From: Mixta theicola
GTDB taxonomy: Bacteria > Pseudomonadota > Gammaproteobacteria > Enterobacterales > Enterobacteriaceae
Reading direction: 5' to 3'
Length of the DNA: 64,000 bases
Assembly: GCF_002895925.1 (NCBI RefSeq)
Contig: NZ_NWUO01000008.1
Location: 1 to 64,000, forward strand
Shown: in pieces, positions 8,469 through 18,700 of the stretch
Numbering within the stretch: position 1 is the first letter of the stretch
Layout of the letters: each line of letters opens with the position of its first letter
Program-made: the position numbers and the translations under genes
The notes under the pieces: generated by a model
The model's input: only the letters and a program-made list of their open reading frames with translations
Database searches by the model: none
Told to the model about the DNA's origin: nothing

Positions 8469-9518
8469 ATGAAACGACGCCATTGCTGGCTGCCTGACGG
8501 TACCAATAGCGGCCTGATATTGCTTATCGCACTGGCGCTGGCGCTGTTTGCCGTGCTGCTGCCGGGGCGCTTTTTTACCGGCTCGACTTTTCTGAGTATG
8601 GCTTTTCAACTGCCGGAACTCGGTCTGCTGACGCTGGCGATGTTTATCGCCATTCTCAGCGGTGGCCTTAACCTGGCGATTATCGCCACCGCCAATCTCA
8701 CCAGCCTGTTTATCGCCTGGCTGCTGCTGCATTTCCTGCCGGTCGCCGCTGGCCCGGCGATGCAGCTGCTGTGGCTGGGCCTCGGTCTGGTCGGCGCCTT
8801 ACTGATCGCCACGCTTATCGGCGTGATTACCGGTCTGATGGTAACGCGCATTGGCGCGCATCCGATTCTGGTCACGCTGGCCACCATGATGACGCTGAAC
8901 GGCATCGGCATCTGGCTGACCAAAGGCGCGGCGGTCAGCGGTATGCCGACGGTGGTGCGGGCGCTGGGCGCCGATACGCTGCTTGGCGTTCCGCTGCCGC
9001 TGTGGCTGTTTCTGGTCGCCGCCGCGCTGCTGGCGCTGTTTTTGGGTAAAACCCGCACCGGAAAATGCATCTATATGGGCGGCAGCAATATTAACGCCAC
9101 CTGGTTTAGCGGCGTCAATACGCATCGCATGCTGATCGTGGTGTATGTCATCTCCAGCTGGCTGTGCGTGCTCGCCGGACTGGTGATGATGGCGCGCTTT
9201 AACTCAGCGCGAATGGGTTATGGCGATGCTTATCTGCTGCTGACGGTACTGGCGATCATTCTTGGCGGCGCCGATCCCAACGGCGGCTTTGGTCGCGTTA
9301 CCGGCGTGGTGCTGTCGCTGATAGCGCTGCAGATCCTCTCTACCGGCTTCAATCTGATGAATATCAGTCAGCACTTCAGTCTCGCAATGTGGGGCGTGGT
9401 GCTGATTCTGGTGCTGGCAATCAAACATGGCAAAGGCCGCTTTCACGCTCATCTGGCGCTGCGTCGCAGTCAGCTACGCAGCCGCCTGCCCCACTTAACT
9501 GAAAAAAAGGAAGTGTAA
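8469..9518 (+). CDS. Sugar ABC transporter permease 2
   Basis: A 349-residue membrane permease, paralogous to the preceding one: GGLNLAIIATANLTSLF in place of GGIDISFA, then GKTRTGKCIYMGGSNINATWFSGV and AIILGGADPNGGFGRVTGVVLSLIALQILSTGFNL. The ATG at 8469 is chosen because gggcgggag at 8452-8460 is a strong ribosome site just before it; the earlier ATG at 8433 lies inside the end of permease 1 without one. It shares the taatg junction with the epimerase gene. Ends with a basic, cytoplasmic tail. Two different permeases plus one double ATPase and one binding protein make a complete importer. Confidence 0.87.
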   Translation: MKRRHCWLPDGTNSGLILLIALALALFAVLLPGRFFTGSTFLSMAFQLPELGLLTLAMFIAILSGGLNLAIIATANLTSLFIAWLLLHFLPVAAGPAMQLLWLGLGLVGALLIATLIGVITGLMVTRIGAHPILVTLATMMTLNGIGIWLTKGAAVSGMPTVVRALGADTLLGVPLPLWLFLVAAALLALFLGKTRTGKCIYMGGSNINATWFSGVNTHRMLIVVYVISSWLCVLAGLVMMARFNSARMGYGDAYLLLTVLAIILGGADPNGGFGRVTGVVLSLIALQILSTGFNLMNISQHFSLAMWGVVLILVLAIKHGKGRFHAHLALRRSQLRSRLPHLTEKKEV

Positions 9519-10210
9519 TGTCTATCCAAATCTCTCCTTCGCTGATGTGTATGAACCTGATGGAAATCAAGCAGCAGTTATCGGTGCTGAATTCGCGGGC
9601 GGATTTTCTGCATGTGGACATCATGGATGGCCACTACGTGAAAAACATTACGCTGTCGCCCTTTTTTATCGAGCAGATCCGCCCGCATACGCCGGTGGCG
9701 ATTGATGTGCATCTGATGGTGGAAACGCCGACCGATTTTATTGCGGCAGTGGCGCAGGCGGGCGCTGATTTTATCTGTCCGCATGCGGAAACCATCAACC
9801 GCGACGCCTTTCGCGTCATTAACCAGATCCGCGCGCTGGGTAAAAAGCCGGGCGTGGTGCTCAATCCCGCCACGCCGGTTTCCTGGATCCATCATTATCT
9901 TCATCTGCTGGATAAAATCACCGTAATGACCGTCGATCCCGGCTATGCCGGCCAGCCTTTTATCCCGGAGATGGTTAACAAAATTGCCGAACTGAAGGCG
10001 CTGAAAATGCAGCACGGCTATCGCTACCTGATTGAAATTGACGGTTCCTGTAATCAGAAAACCTACGGTACGCTGCTGGAGGCTGGCGCGGAGGTATTGA
10101 TTGTCGGTACGTCCGGGCTGTTTAACCTGCATGACAGGCTTGAAATCGCCTGGGATAAGATGATGAGCAATATTACTCAGGCGCAAAGCCTGCTGCAGGA
10201 GTCAGCATGA
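9518..10210 (+). CDS. alsE: AlsE-type D-allulose-6-phosphate 3-epimerase
   Basis: A 230-residue TIM barrel of the ribulose-phosphate 3-epimerase family, closest to E. coli AlsE, which interconverts D-allulose 6-phosphate and fructose 6-phosphate. The metal-binding and acid-base residues are in place: H32 and D34 in FLHVDIMDGH, H65 in DVHLMVE, and D175 in IEIDGSCN. AlsE hallmarks ISPSLMCMxL, TLSPFF, TVDPGYAGQPFIPEM and VGTSGLFN are all present. It starts on a taatg overlap with the permease and shares atga with the ROK kinase gene, so it is co-translated. Its placement between transporter and two kinases indicates that a ketose phosphate is epimerised into central metabolism. A generic pentulose-phosphate epimerase is a weaker alternative, since the AlsE-like features run throughout. 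Confidence 0.82.
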   Translation: MSIQISPSLMCMNLMEIKQQLSVLNSRADFLHVDIMDGHYVKNITLSPFFIEQIRPHTPVAIDVHLMVETPTDFIAAVAQAGADFICPHAETINRDAFRVINQIRALGKKPGVVLNPATPVSWIHHYLHLLDKITVMTVDPGYAGQPFIPEMVNKIAELKALKMQHGYRYLIEIDGSCNQKTYGTLLEAGAEVLIVGTSGLFNLHDRLEIAWDKMMSNITQAQSLLQESA

Positions 10211-11103
10211 CGGCAAGCTGGCTTGGCATCGATATTGGCGGCACCAGCACCCGGCTGCTGTTAATGGATGCACAGCATCAATGGCACGGCTTTCGCAAAG
10301 TGGCGACCGCCAGCTGGGCGCAGCAGCCGCAGGCGCTGGATGCGCTGACCGCGCTGATTAACGCCACGCTGGAGCAGCAAAGCGTCAGCGGCGTGATGCT
10401 CGGCCTGCCGGGTATTCTCAGTCGCGATCGCCAGCAGGTGATTTCACTACCGTTTATCCAGGCGCTGGATCATCAGCCGGTGGCGGCATTGCTGGCGCAG
10501 CGGCTGCGCGTGCCGGTGGCGATGGATAAAGATGTTAATCACCTGATGCTGTGGGATCTGCTACAGCTGGAGACGCTGCCCAACAACGCCATCGGACTTT
10601 ATCTGGGCACCGGCATGGGCAACAGCCTGTGGCTGAACGGCAGTTTTTACCACGGCGAACACGGCGGCGCGGGCGAAATCGGCCATATGCCGTGGCGTGA
10701 TAACGCTCTGCCCTGTCCGTGCGGCAATCAGGGCTGCGTTGAAACCTTAACCTCCGGCAGCTGGCTGGCGCACTGGGCCGCCCAAAACCAGCCGGATACG
10801 CCGCTGGCACAGCTGTTTACCCGACATGGCGGCCACCCGGATATGCTGACGTTTATTCACCGACTGGGACAAACCATCGCCGGTGAAATGAACATTCTCG
10901 ACCCGGAATATTTAATTTTAGGCGGCGGCGTGCTGGCGATGGCCGATTTTCCTCTCGCGGTGCTGCGGGAAGTTATTTTCAGCCATCTGCGCCCGCCGGT
11001 CACGCGGCAGGGTTTGAAGGTGGTTTTCAGCAGCGTGACCGATCAAACCGGCTGCCGTGGCGCCTGTCTGGCCGCCGAGCGCCATTTCAGGAGATCTGAA
11101 TGA
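10207..11103 (+). CDS. ROK-family sugar kinase (AlsK-like)
   Basis: A 298-residue cytoplasmic kinase with the ROK pattern: an N-terminal DIGGTSTRLL ATP-phosphate loop (D9), a catalytic aspartate at D109 in AMDKDVN, YLGTGMGN, and the zinc site H160 with C170, C172 and C177 in PCPCGNQGC. Within ROK proteins it resembles E. coli AlsK, allose kinase (shared LGTGMG, GEHGGAGEIGH-type and LDPEYLILGGGV segments). It overlaps both neighbours by four bases (atga). Phosphorylation of the imported sugar at C6 before epimerisation by the AlsE-like enzyme is the simplest reading. A second kinase gene follows, which makes the exact substrate of this one uncertain. Confidence 0.82.
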   Translation: MTASWLGIDIGGTSTRLLLMDAQHQWHGFRKVATASWAQQPQALDALTALINATLEQQSVSGVMLGLPGILSRDRQQVISLPFIQALDHQPVAALLAQRLRVPVAMDKDVNHLMLWDLLQLETLPNNAIGLYLGTGMGNSLWLNGSFYHGEHGGAGEIGHMPWRDNALPCPCGNQGCVETLTSGSWLAHWAAQNQPDTPLAQLFTRHGGHPDMLTFIHRLGQTIAGEMNILDPEYLILGGGVLAMADFPLAVLREVIFSHLRPPVTRQGLKVVFSSVTDQTGCRGACLAAERHFRRSE

Positions 11104-12064
11104 AGGGTAAAGTATGTGTTTTCGGCTCGTTTAATCTGGATATTGTTGCCGGGATGAACCGTTTTCCCCTGCCGGGAGAATCATTAATCGCGCGTCACAG
11201 CATGATGGGCCCAGGCGGTAAAGGCGCGAATCAGGCCACCGCCGCGCTTCGGGCCGGAGCACGCGTTCACTATATTGGCAAAATAGGCCAGGATGACTTC
11301 GGCCAGTTTGCCCGACGCCATCTGGAAAAACCGGTTTTGATGCCATTACGCTGTTCACCTGCAAAGAGAAGCCCACCGGCAACGCGCTGATTTACGTCGC
11401 CGGCAAAGATGCGGAAAATATGATTTCCGTTTATCCGGGAGCCAATCTGACCGTAACCGCAGCGGAAGTCACACGCTGCCAGCCGACCGTTGCGGCAGCC
11501 GATATTTTACTGATGCAGCTGGAAAATAACCTGAGCGCCATTCAGCGCATGGTTGATATTGCCCGCGCGGCGGGCACTTTTGTCATTATCAATCCCGCGC
11601 CGTGGCAGAAAGTCAGCGCTGCGCTGCTGCGCAAGGTTGACCTGCTAACGCCAAACAGCACGGAAGCCACGCTGCTGAGCGGCGTCACGGTCAGCACCTT
11701 TAACGATGCGATGCAGGCCGCTGCCGTGCTGCATGGCAAAGGGGTGCGTCAGCTTATTATTACGCTGGGAATGCAGGGTGCGCTGCTCTCTGACGGCGAG
11801 GCGATGTATCGTATTCCGCTGTTTCCGGCTCAGCCCACTGACAGCACCGGCGCGGGCGATGCGTTCAACGGCGCGCTTGCTGCGCGGCTGGCGGCTGGCG
11901 AGCCGCTGAAGCAGGCGGCGCTGTTTGCCTCCGCCTATGCTTCGCTATGCGTTGAACAGCCAGGCGCGGCAAATTCAATGCCGCTGTATGCCGATGCGCT
12001 GGCCCGGCTGCAGGCGCATCCGACCCTGCAGGTAGAACGTATCGATCGGCAAAATGCCGCGTAG
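11100..12064 (+). pseudogene. PfkB-family (ribokinase-like) sugar kinase, frameshifted
   Basis: Two frames together encode one PfkB carbohydrate kinase of about 320 residues. The first (11100 to about 11330) carries the N-terminal GSFNLDIV and GPGGKGANQA motifs; after it the frame is lost and the protein resumes one base out of phase with FDAITLF, KPTGNALIYVA, NMISVYPGAN, the INPAPW and TPNSTEA segments and the catalytic DSTGAGDAFNGAL near the end. Adding a single A to the A5 run at 11326-11330 restores the whole protein, so exactly one base is missing. This is either a sequencing error in a homopolymer or a genuine recent inactivation; nothing else in the gene is decayed. It is the last gene of the sugar operon, overlapping the ROK kinase stop by four bases. 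Confidence 0.85.
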
Positions 12065-12070
12065 CCAGAG

Positions 12071-12107
12071 CAAAAACGCTGAAGCTTACCGACGGTAAAC
12101 TTCAGCG
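12071..12107 (-). terminator. Intrinsic terminator of nudK
   Basis: CGCTGAAG (12077-12084) and CTTCAGCG (12100-12107) form a long stem continued inward by TTACC/GGTAA around a three-base loop. Read on the minus strand it is followed by GTTTTTG (12071-12076), the classical form, and sits right after the nudK stop. The stem could also stop transcription from the sugar operon. Confidence 0.8.
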
Positions 12108-12109
12108 GT

Positions 12110-12688
12110 TCAGGCGTGCAGCCAGCCGGCCTGCTGCGCATACTGCAGTAGCATAATTGTTTTGCCATCGCGGATTTTACCGCTTTTGACCATCGCCAGC
12201 GCCTGCGGGAAAGGCAGCTCCAGCACTTCAATCGACTCATCTTCCACGCCGCCGCCCGCGTTATCCCGCTGTGACTCATCATACTCGGCGGCAAAAAAAT
12301 GGAGCAGCTCCGTCACGCCGCCGGGCGACATATAGGCTTCAAACAGTTTTTCCACCTTGCCGACGGCGTAGCCGGTCTCTTCAATCGCCTCTTTGCGAAT
12401 GCAGTCTTCCGGCGAGTCATCGTCAAGCAGCCCGGCGCAGGTTTCGATCAGCATACCGCTCTCATTGCCGTTAACCCAGGTTGCCATACGAAACTGGCGG
12501 ATCAGGACCACGCTGTTCTTTTCGCGGTTATAAAGCAGGATGGTGGCGCCGTTGCCACGATCGTATACCTCGCGCTTGTGACGCAGCGTTTCACCGCTGC
12601 TGGTGGTGAGTTCATAGGTATAGTTACGCAAGACGAACCAGTTTTCTGACAGCAGCTTATCTTTGATCAGCTTAATATGGGCGGGCAT
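12110..12688 (-). CDS. nudK: GDP-mannose pyrophosphatase NudK
   Basis: A 192-residue Nudix hydrolase very similar to E. coli NudK, which splits GDP-mannose and related nucleotide sugars. The Nudix box starts at about residue 86 (GLLDDD-x7[10 protein letters not shown]) with the catalytic glutamates of the REUxEE core; [26 protein letters not shown] and the C-terminal [12 protein letters not shown] stretch are NudK signatures. The ATG at 12688 is preceded by cggag; an upstream extension to 12724 has no ribosome site. It stands alone between the sugar operon and narI, on the strand opposite to the former, and ends in a strong terminator. Confidence 0.92.
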   Translation of the reverse strand: MPAHIKLIKDKLLSENWFVLRNYTYELTTSSGETLRHKREVYDRGNGATILLYNREKNSVVLIRQFRMATWVNGNESGMLIETCAGLLDDDSPEDCIRKEAIEETGYAVGKVEKLFEAYMSPGGVTELLHFFAAEYDESQRDNAGGGVEDESIEVLELPFPQALAMVKSGKIRDGKTIMLLQYAQQAGWLHA

Positions 12689-12814
12689 AGCGGCTCCGAA
12701 AATAAACGGGGAGACTGCAATCATAGAACTGCCGGAACGAGAAAACTATCCGAATTGCGCCGGGAAGGATAGGGAAACAGAGCGTAAATAACAGGAAGCA
12801 GCGGGTCTGGGAAT

Positions 12815-12840
12815 TGCCGCAGGCCAGACGACCTGCGGCA
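12815..12840. terminator. Hairpin downstream of narI
   Basis: TGCCGCAGG (12815-12823) pairs perfectly with CCTGCGGCA (12832-12840) just past the narI stop. There is no good T-run on either strand, so it may act as an RNA 3' stabiliser rather than a full terminator. Confidence 0.45.
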
Positions 12841-12847
12841 GAAGCGA

Positions 12848-13525
12848 TCAGTGGCGGTTACGCACCAGCTGATAACGACGGGTCAGATACTCTACCGGCG
12901 CGCTCCAGATATGCACCAGACGGCAGAACGGGAACAACAGGAACAGCGTCATGCCCAGCACCATGTGAACTTTATAGATCAGCGCCACGCCTTCCAGATG
13001 CGCAGCCGCACCGGCATGGAACGTCACTACCGCCTGCGCCCAGCCTACCAGCTTCATCATTTCGCTGCCGTCCATATGTTGAGCAGAGAAAGGAATCGTC
13101 AGCAGGCCAAGCGTTGCCTGCGCAACCAGCAGCGTCAGGATGAGAATATCGCCAATGCTGCTGGTGGCGCGCACGCGCGGATTGGTCAGACGGCGTTTCA
13201 GCAGCAGACCGCCGCCAATCAGCGTCATCGCGCCGCAGATGCCGCCAGCCACCATCGCCAGCTGCTGCTTCGCGGCAATCGGCAGGAAAGATTCGTACAT
13301 CCAGTGCGGCGTAAGCATGCCCACCAGATGGCCGAAGAAAATGCCAATAATGCCGATATGAAACAGATTAGATGCCAGACGCATCCCCTTTTTATCCAGC
13401 ATCTGGCTGGAGCCTGCGCGCCAGCTGTACTGTCCGTAGTCGTAACGCAGCCAGCTGCCGACCAGGAAAACCGTACCGGCCAGGTAAGGATAGATATTAA
13501 AGAAAAACAGATTCAAGAATTGCAT
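12848..13525 (-). CDS. narI: Respiratory nitrate reductase gamma subunit NarI
   Basis: A 225-residue cytochrome b with five membrane helices that takes electrons from quinol and passes them to NarH. The start [43 protein letters not shown] and the tail [21 protein letters not shown] agree with E. coli NarI over the full length, with histidines in helices 2 and 5 ([36 protein letters not shown]) as haem ligands. It is the last gene of narGHJI, two bases after narJ, and its product anchors NarGH on the cytoplasmic face of the membrane. Confidence 0.97.
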   Translation of the reverse strand: MQFLNLFFFNIYPYLAGTVFLVGSWLRYDYGQYSWRAGSSQMLDKKGMRLASNLFHIGIIGIFFGHLVGMLTPHWMYESFLPIAAKQQLAMVAGGICGAMTLIGGGLLLKRRLTNPRVRATSSIGDILILTLLVAQATLGLLTIPFSAQHMDGSEMMKLVGWAQAVVTFHAGAAAHLEGVALIYKVHMVLGMTLFLLFPFCRLVHIWSAPVEYLTRRYQLVRNRH

Positions 13526-13527
13526 GA

Positions 13528-14250
13528 TCAGCGTCCTGTCATTCCTGTGGTGGCTTGCGCCACGTCCAGATACTGTGGCGCAACGGCACCGGCAAAGCGG
13601 CGCTGATGCGCTTCCTGTTGTGCTGACGCGCAGCCCTGCTCACCGAGGAAACGGATTTGCTCCTCTTCCCAGACCGCATCCAACGCCTGCGGCGTATCGT
13701 CGCGCGCCTCCTGCGCAACCTGCGGCTCCAGCGCATCGGCAACGACGCCGCTGTCGGAAAGCGCCAGCAGCACGTCGAGCAGATCGGCCCAGCGGCTGTT
13801 GCGCTGCCGCAGCCGCGCGCTCAGCAGCGCCAGGATCGGCGCAATATCCACTAATCCTTCACGCGCGGCCTCAGGGCTGCGGCTGCTGAGATATTCCAGA
13901 TAAAGCGGCAGGAAATCCGGCAGTTCACGGCTGTCCAGCTCCAGTCCGGCAGTGCGATACTGTTCCATCAGATCGACCATCGCCTGGCCGCGATCGCGTG
14001 ATTCACCGTGAACATGCTCAAACAGCAGCAGCGAGGTGGCGCGTCCGCGATCGAACAGCTCACAGTAATCCGCCTGCAAATCAAGCAGCGGCCGGGCGCT
14101 GAAGTCACGCACCACGGCCAGCAGCTGCGCACGCTGCTCCTCGCTTAGCTCGCTGGCGGAGGCCAACGCCTCTTCCAGCTCCTGCTGATGATCGAGCAGC
14201 GCCCGATCGGGATAATCCAACAGGCGACCAATAATCCGTAGCGCCATCAT
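13528..14250 (-). CDS. narJ: Nitrate reductase molybdenum-cofactor assembly chaperone NarJ
   Basis: A 240-residue cytoplasmic chaperone of the NarJ/TorD family, needed for insertion of the molybdenum cofactor into NarG and for docking of NarGH onto NarI; it is not part of the final enzyme. The family core [16 protein letters not shown] near the N-terminus and the acidic [22 protein letters not shown] and [13 protein letters not shown] segments are conserved. The start codon overlaps the narH stop by four bases (atga), keeping synthesis coupled to the subunits it matures. C-terminal residues from about 170 are variable, as usual. Confidence 0.95.
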   Translation of the reverse strand: MMALRIIGRLLDYPDRALLDHQQELEEALASASELSEEQRAQLLAVVRDFSARPLLDLQADYCELFDRGRATSLLLFEHVHGESRDRGQAMVDLMEQYRTAGLELDSRELPDFLPLYLEYLSSRSPEAAREGLVDIAPILALLSARLRQRNSRWADLLDVLLALSDSGVVADALEPQVAQEARDDTPQALDAVWEEEQIRFLGEQGCASAQQEAHQRRFAGAVAPQYLDVAQATTGMTGR

Positions 14251-15791
14251 GAGGCATCCTCCCGGTTCTCGGTTTTCCGTGTAATATCAATCGCATCGAT
14301 GCGGCGGGTATTAAACAGGTTAAATTTGCTGTCGCTGCCGTGGCAGCCATCGCCGAAGCTAAAACCGCAGCTTTTGCTTTCCGGGAAGGCCTCACGCGCC
14401 AGTTCACGATGGCTGGATGGGATCACAAAGCGATCTTCATAGTTAGCGATAGCCAGGTAGCGATACATTTCCTGCGCCTGCGCTTCTGTCAGACCGACCT
14501 GCTCCAGCGCGCTGGTATCCACCACGCCATCCACGCTTTCCGCGCGCTTGTAGTGGCGCATCGCCAGCATACGTTTCAGCGCCAGCAGCACCGGCGCGGT
14601 ATCGCCAGCGGTCAGCAGATTGGCCAGGTACTGTACCGGAATACGCAGGCTTTCCACGTTCGGCAGCACGCCCTGCTGATCCAGCACGCCAGCATCGGCG
14701 GCGGACTGAATCGGCGATAACGGCGGCACGTACCAAACCATCGGCAGCGTGCGGTATTCAGGATGCAGCGGCAGCGCCAGCTTCCAGTCCATCGCCATTT
14801 TATAAACCGGCGATTTTTGCGCCGCGTCGATTACGTTCTGCGGAATGCCATCTTTCAGCGCCTGCGCAATAACGGCCGGATCGTGCGGATCAAGGAAAAC
14901 GTCCAGCTGGCTTTGATAGAGATCCTGCTCATTTTCCACCGACGCCGCCTGCTCGATACGATCCGCGTCGTACAGCAGTACGCCCAGATAGCGGATACGG
15001 CCCACGCAGGTTTCGGAGCACACGGTCGGCTGACCGGCTTCGATACGCGGATAGCAGAAAATACATTTTTCTGACTTGCCGCTTTTCCAGTTGAAGTAGA
15101 TTTTTTTATACGGGCAGCCGGTCAGGCACATGCGCCAGCCGCGGCATTTGTCCTGATCGATCAGCACAATGCCATCTTCGTCACGCTTATAGATGGCGCC
15201 GCTTGGACAGGTGGCGACACAGGCCGGATTCAGGCAGTGTTCACACAGGCGCGGCAGATACATCATGAAGGTGTTTTCGAACTGGCCGTACATCTCTTTC
15301 TGAATGTTATCGAAGTTTTTATCCTGCGAGCGTTTGGAGAATTCACCGCCGAGGATCTCTTCCCAGTTCGGGCCGCCTTCGATTTTTTTCATCCGCTGAC
15401 CGGTAATCAGCGAACGCGGGCGAGCGATCGGCTGATGTTTGCCAGCGGGCGCATTGTGCAGATGCTGATAATCAAAATCGAACGGCTCGTAGTAATCATC
15501 CAGCGCCGGGACATCCGGGTTGGCGAAGATTTTAGACAGCAGGCCGACGCGGTTGCCCATGCGCGGCTGCAGCTGCCCGTTTATTTTGCGGATCCAGCCG
15601 CCCTTCCATTTTTCCTGATCTTCCCAGGCGTGCGGATAACCAAGACCCGGCTTGCTTTCCACGTTGTTAAACCAGGCATATTCCATGCCTTCGCGACTGG
15701 TCCAGACATTCTTACAGGTTACTGAACAGGTATGGCAGCCGATGCATTTGTCGAGGTTTAACACCATGCCGACTTGCGAACGAATTTTCAT
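14247..15791 (-). CDS. narH: Respiratory nitrate reductase beta subunit NarH
   Basis: A 514-residue iron-sulfur electron-transfer subunit (E. coli about 512). It carries four cysteine groups: CIGCHTCSVTC at the N-terminus, CEHCLNPACVATC, CRGWRMCLTGC and CIFCYPRIEAGQPTVC. The tryptophan in CRGW replaces a cysteine and marks the [3Fe-4S] cluster, the other three being [4Fe-4S]. The ATG at 15791 (MKIRSQVGMVLNLDKC) is the family start and overlaps the narG stop by four bases; ten upstream codons in the open frame belong to narG. Electrons pass from NarI haems through these clusters to NarG. Confidence 0.97.
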   Translation of the reverse strand: MKIRSQVGMVLNLDKCIGCHTCSVTCKNVWTSREGMEYAWFNNVESKPGLGYPHAWEDQEKWKGGWIRKINGQLQPRMGNRVGLLSKIFANPDVPALDDYYEPFDFDYQHLHNAPAGKHQPIARPRSLITGQRMKKIEGGPNWEEILGGEFSKRSQDKNFDNIQKEMYGQFENTFMMYLPRLCEHCLNPACVATCPSGAIYKRDEDGIVLIDQDKCRGWRMCLTGCPYKKIYFNWKSGKSEKCIFCYPRIEAGQPTVCSETCVGRIRYLGVLLYDADRIEQAASVENEQDLYQSQLDVFLDPHDPAVIAQALKDGIPQNVIDAAQKSPVYKMAMDWKLALPLHPEYRTLPMVWYVPPLSPIQSAADAGVLDQQGVLPNVESLRIPVQYLANLLTAGDTAPVLLALKRMLAMRHYKRAESVDGVVDTSALEQVGLTEAQAQEMYRYLAIANYEDRFVIPSSHRELAREAFPESKSCGFSFGDGCHGSDSKFNLFNTRRIDAIDITRKTENREDAS

Positions 15792-18700
15792 TGCTGAGCC
15801 TCCTGGCGGGAACCCTGGCACTCGTCGTTGCCTTCGTCATCTAACCAATTGACATTGTTCATTTTTCTTACCACTACAAACTCATCACGATTCGAACCGA
15901 CGGTGCCGTAATAGTTGAAGCCGTAGGCCTGCTGCGCATAACCGCCGATCATATGGGTTGGTTTCGGGCAAACGCGGGTAACGGAGTTATGAATGCCGCC
16001 GCGCTGTCCGGTGATTTCCGCTCCCGGAATATTCACGATGCGTTCCTGCGCGTGATACATCATGGTCATACCGGCAGGTACGCGCTGGCTGACGACCGCA
16101 CGCGCCGTCAGAGAGCCGTTCGCGTTAAAGGCTTCAATCCAGTCGTTGTCGACAATGCCCAGATCCTTCGCATCTTCTTCGCTCATCCAGACGATCGGTC
16201 CGCCGCGCGACAGCGTCAGCATCAGCAGATTGTCGCTGTAGGTAGAGTGAATGCCCCACTTCTGGTGCGGCGTCAGGAAGTTCAGCGCTTTTTCCGGGTT
16301 GCCGTTAGGCTTGCTGTTAAGCAGCGGCTGCGCGGCGCGGGTATCGATTGGCGGACGATACACCAGCAGGCTTTCACCAAAGGCGCGCATCCATTCATGA
16401 TCCTGATAAAGCTGCTGACGGCCGCTAAGGGTTCGCCACGGGATCAGCTCATGAACGTTGGTATAACAGGCGTTATAGGAGACGTGTTCATCTTCCAGAC
16501 CTGACCAGGTCGGGCTGGAGATAATTTTACGCGGCTGCGCCTGAATATCGCGGAAGCGGATTTTTTCATCTTCCTTATTCAGCGCCAGGTGCGTATGGTC
16601 ACGGCCGGTGAATTTGCCCAGCGCTTCCCAGGCTTTTACCGCTACCTGTCCGTTGGTTTCCGGCGCCAGCGTCAAAATGACTTCTGCCGCATCAATCGCG
16701 CTGTCAATCATCGGACGGCCCGCTGCCGGCCCTTCATGCTTCACATAGTTGAGCTTTTTCAGCAGCTCAATTTCAGCATCGGTATTCCAGCTAATGCCTT
16801 TACCGCCGTTGCCCAGCTTATCAAGCAACGGACCCAGCGAGGTAAAGCGTTCCCAGGTGGCCGGATAATCACGTTCAACGGTGATAATATGCGGCGCGGT
16901 TTTACCCGGAATCAGCTCGCATTCGCCTTTTTTCCACTCTTTAACGCTAAACGGCTGGCCCAGTTCGGCAGCGGAGTCATGCTGGATCGGCAGCGTAACC
17001 ACATCGGTTTCTTTGCCCAGGTGACCCTGACATATTTCAGAGAAGCTTTTGGCGATGCCTTTATAAATTTCCCAGTCGCTTTTCGCTTCCCAGGCCGGAT
17101 CGACTGCGGCGGAAAGCGGATGAATAAACGGATGCATATCCGAAGTATTCATATCGTCTTTTTCATACCAGGTCGCGGTCGGCAGCACGATGTCGGAATA
17201 GAGGCAGGTACTGGACATACGGAAATCCAGCGTTACGACCAGATCCAGCTTGCCTTCACCGCCGTTATCCTGCCATTCCACTTCCTGCGGCTTCACGCCC
17301 CCCTGCTCGCCCAGGTCTTTACCCTGAATCCCATTCTCCGTACCCAGCAGATACTTCAGCATGTATTCATGGCCTTTGCCGGAAGAACCCAGCAGGTTGG
17401 AGCGCCAGACAAACAGGTTACGCGGGAAGTTTTGCGGATTATCCGGCTGTTCGGCAGCAAAGCGCAGCGAGCCCTGTTTCAGACTGTCAACGGTATAGTC
17501 AACCGGCGTCTGGCCGGCAGCCTGCGCTTTGGCGGCGATGTGCAGCGGATTAATTGAGAGCTGCGGCGCGGAAGGCAGCCAGCCCATGCGCTCTGAACGC
17601 ACGTTAAAATCGATCAGGCTGCCCTGATAGCGCGATTTGTCCGCCAGCGGCGACAGCAGAGATTCTGTCGGCACGGTTTCGTAGCGCCACTGGCTGGAGT
17701 GGTTATAGAAGAAAGAGGTGCCGTTCATATGGCGCGGCGGACGCTGCCAGTCAAGGCCAAACGCCAGCGGCTGCCAGCCGGTTTGCGGACGCAGTTTTTC
17801 CTGGCCTACGTAGTGCGCCCAGCCGCCGCCGCTCTGACCGATACAGCCGCAGAAGATCAGCATATTGATCAGCCCGCGGTAGTTCATGTCCATGTGATAC
17901 CAGTGGTTCATACCGGCACCGACGATGATCATAGAACGACCGTGCGTTTTTTCCGCATTTTCGGCAAATTCGCGCGCGATGCGAATAATTTGCTGGCGCG
18001 ATACGCCGGTAATTTTTTCAGCCCATGCCGGACTGTAAGCTTTGATCTCATCGTAGCTGGCAGCGCAGTTGGCGTCGGCCAGGCCGCGCTCCAGACCATA
18101 GTTAGCCAGCGTCAGGTCATAAACGCTGGTGACCAACGCTTCGCTGCCGTCGGCCAGCTGCAGGCGTTTAACCGGTAGCTTATGCAGCAGAATTTCATCC
18201 AGTGCCACGCTGTTAAAGTGCTGGCTTTCGGTACCGCCGAAGTAAGGGAAGCCGACTTCCGCCACCTCATCATGACAGCCCAGCAGGCTCAGCTGCAGTT
18301 CAACGTCACGCTGCTCATGGCCTTCACGCGCTTCCAGGTTCCATTTGCCTTCTTCACCCCAGCGATAACCGATAGAGCCCAGCGGGGCTACCAGTTCACC
18401 GCTCAGGCTATCGAGTGCGATGGTTTTCCACTCCGGGTTGTTTTCCTGGCCCAGGTTATCCACCAGATCGCTGGCGCGCAGCATACGTCCCGCAGCGTAA
18501 TAGCCGCCTTCGCGCGGTTCCAGCATGACCAGCATCGGCATATCAGTGTAGCGACGCACGTAATCACGGAAATAGCCCACTTCACGATCGAGATGGAACT
18601 CTTTCAGCATCACATGGCCCATCGCCAGCGCCATCGCACTGTCGGTGCCCTGCTTCGGATTTAGCCACAGATCGCACAGCTTGGCGACTTCCGCATAGTC

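Noticed and set aside
16589-17557. Plus-strand open frames opposite narG and narH
   Set aside because: Shadow frames of narGH with no ribosome sites or family motifs.
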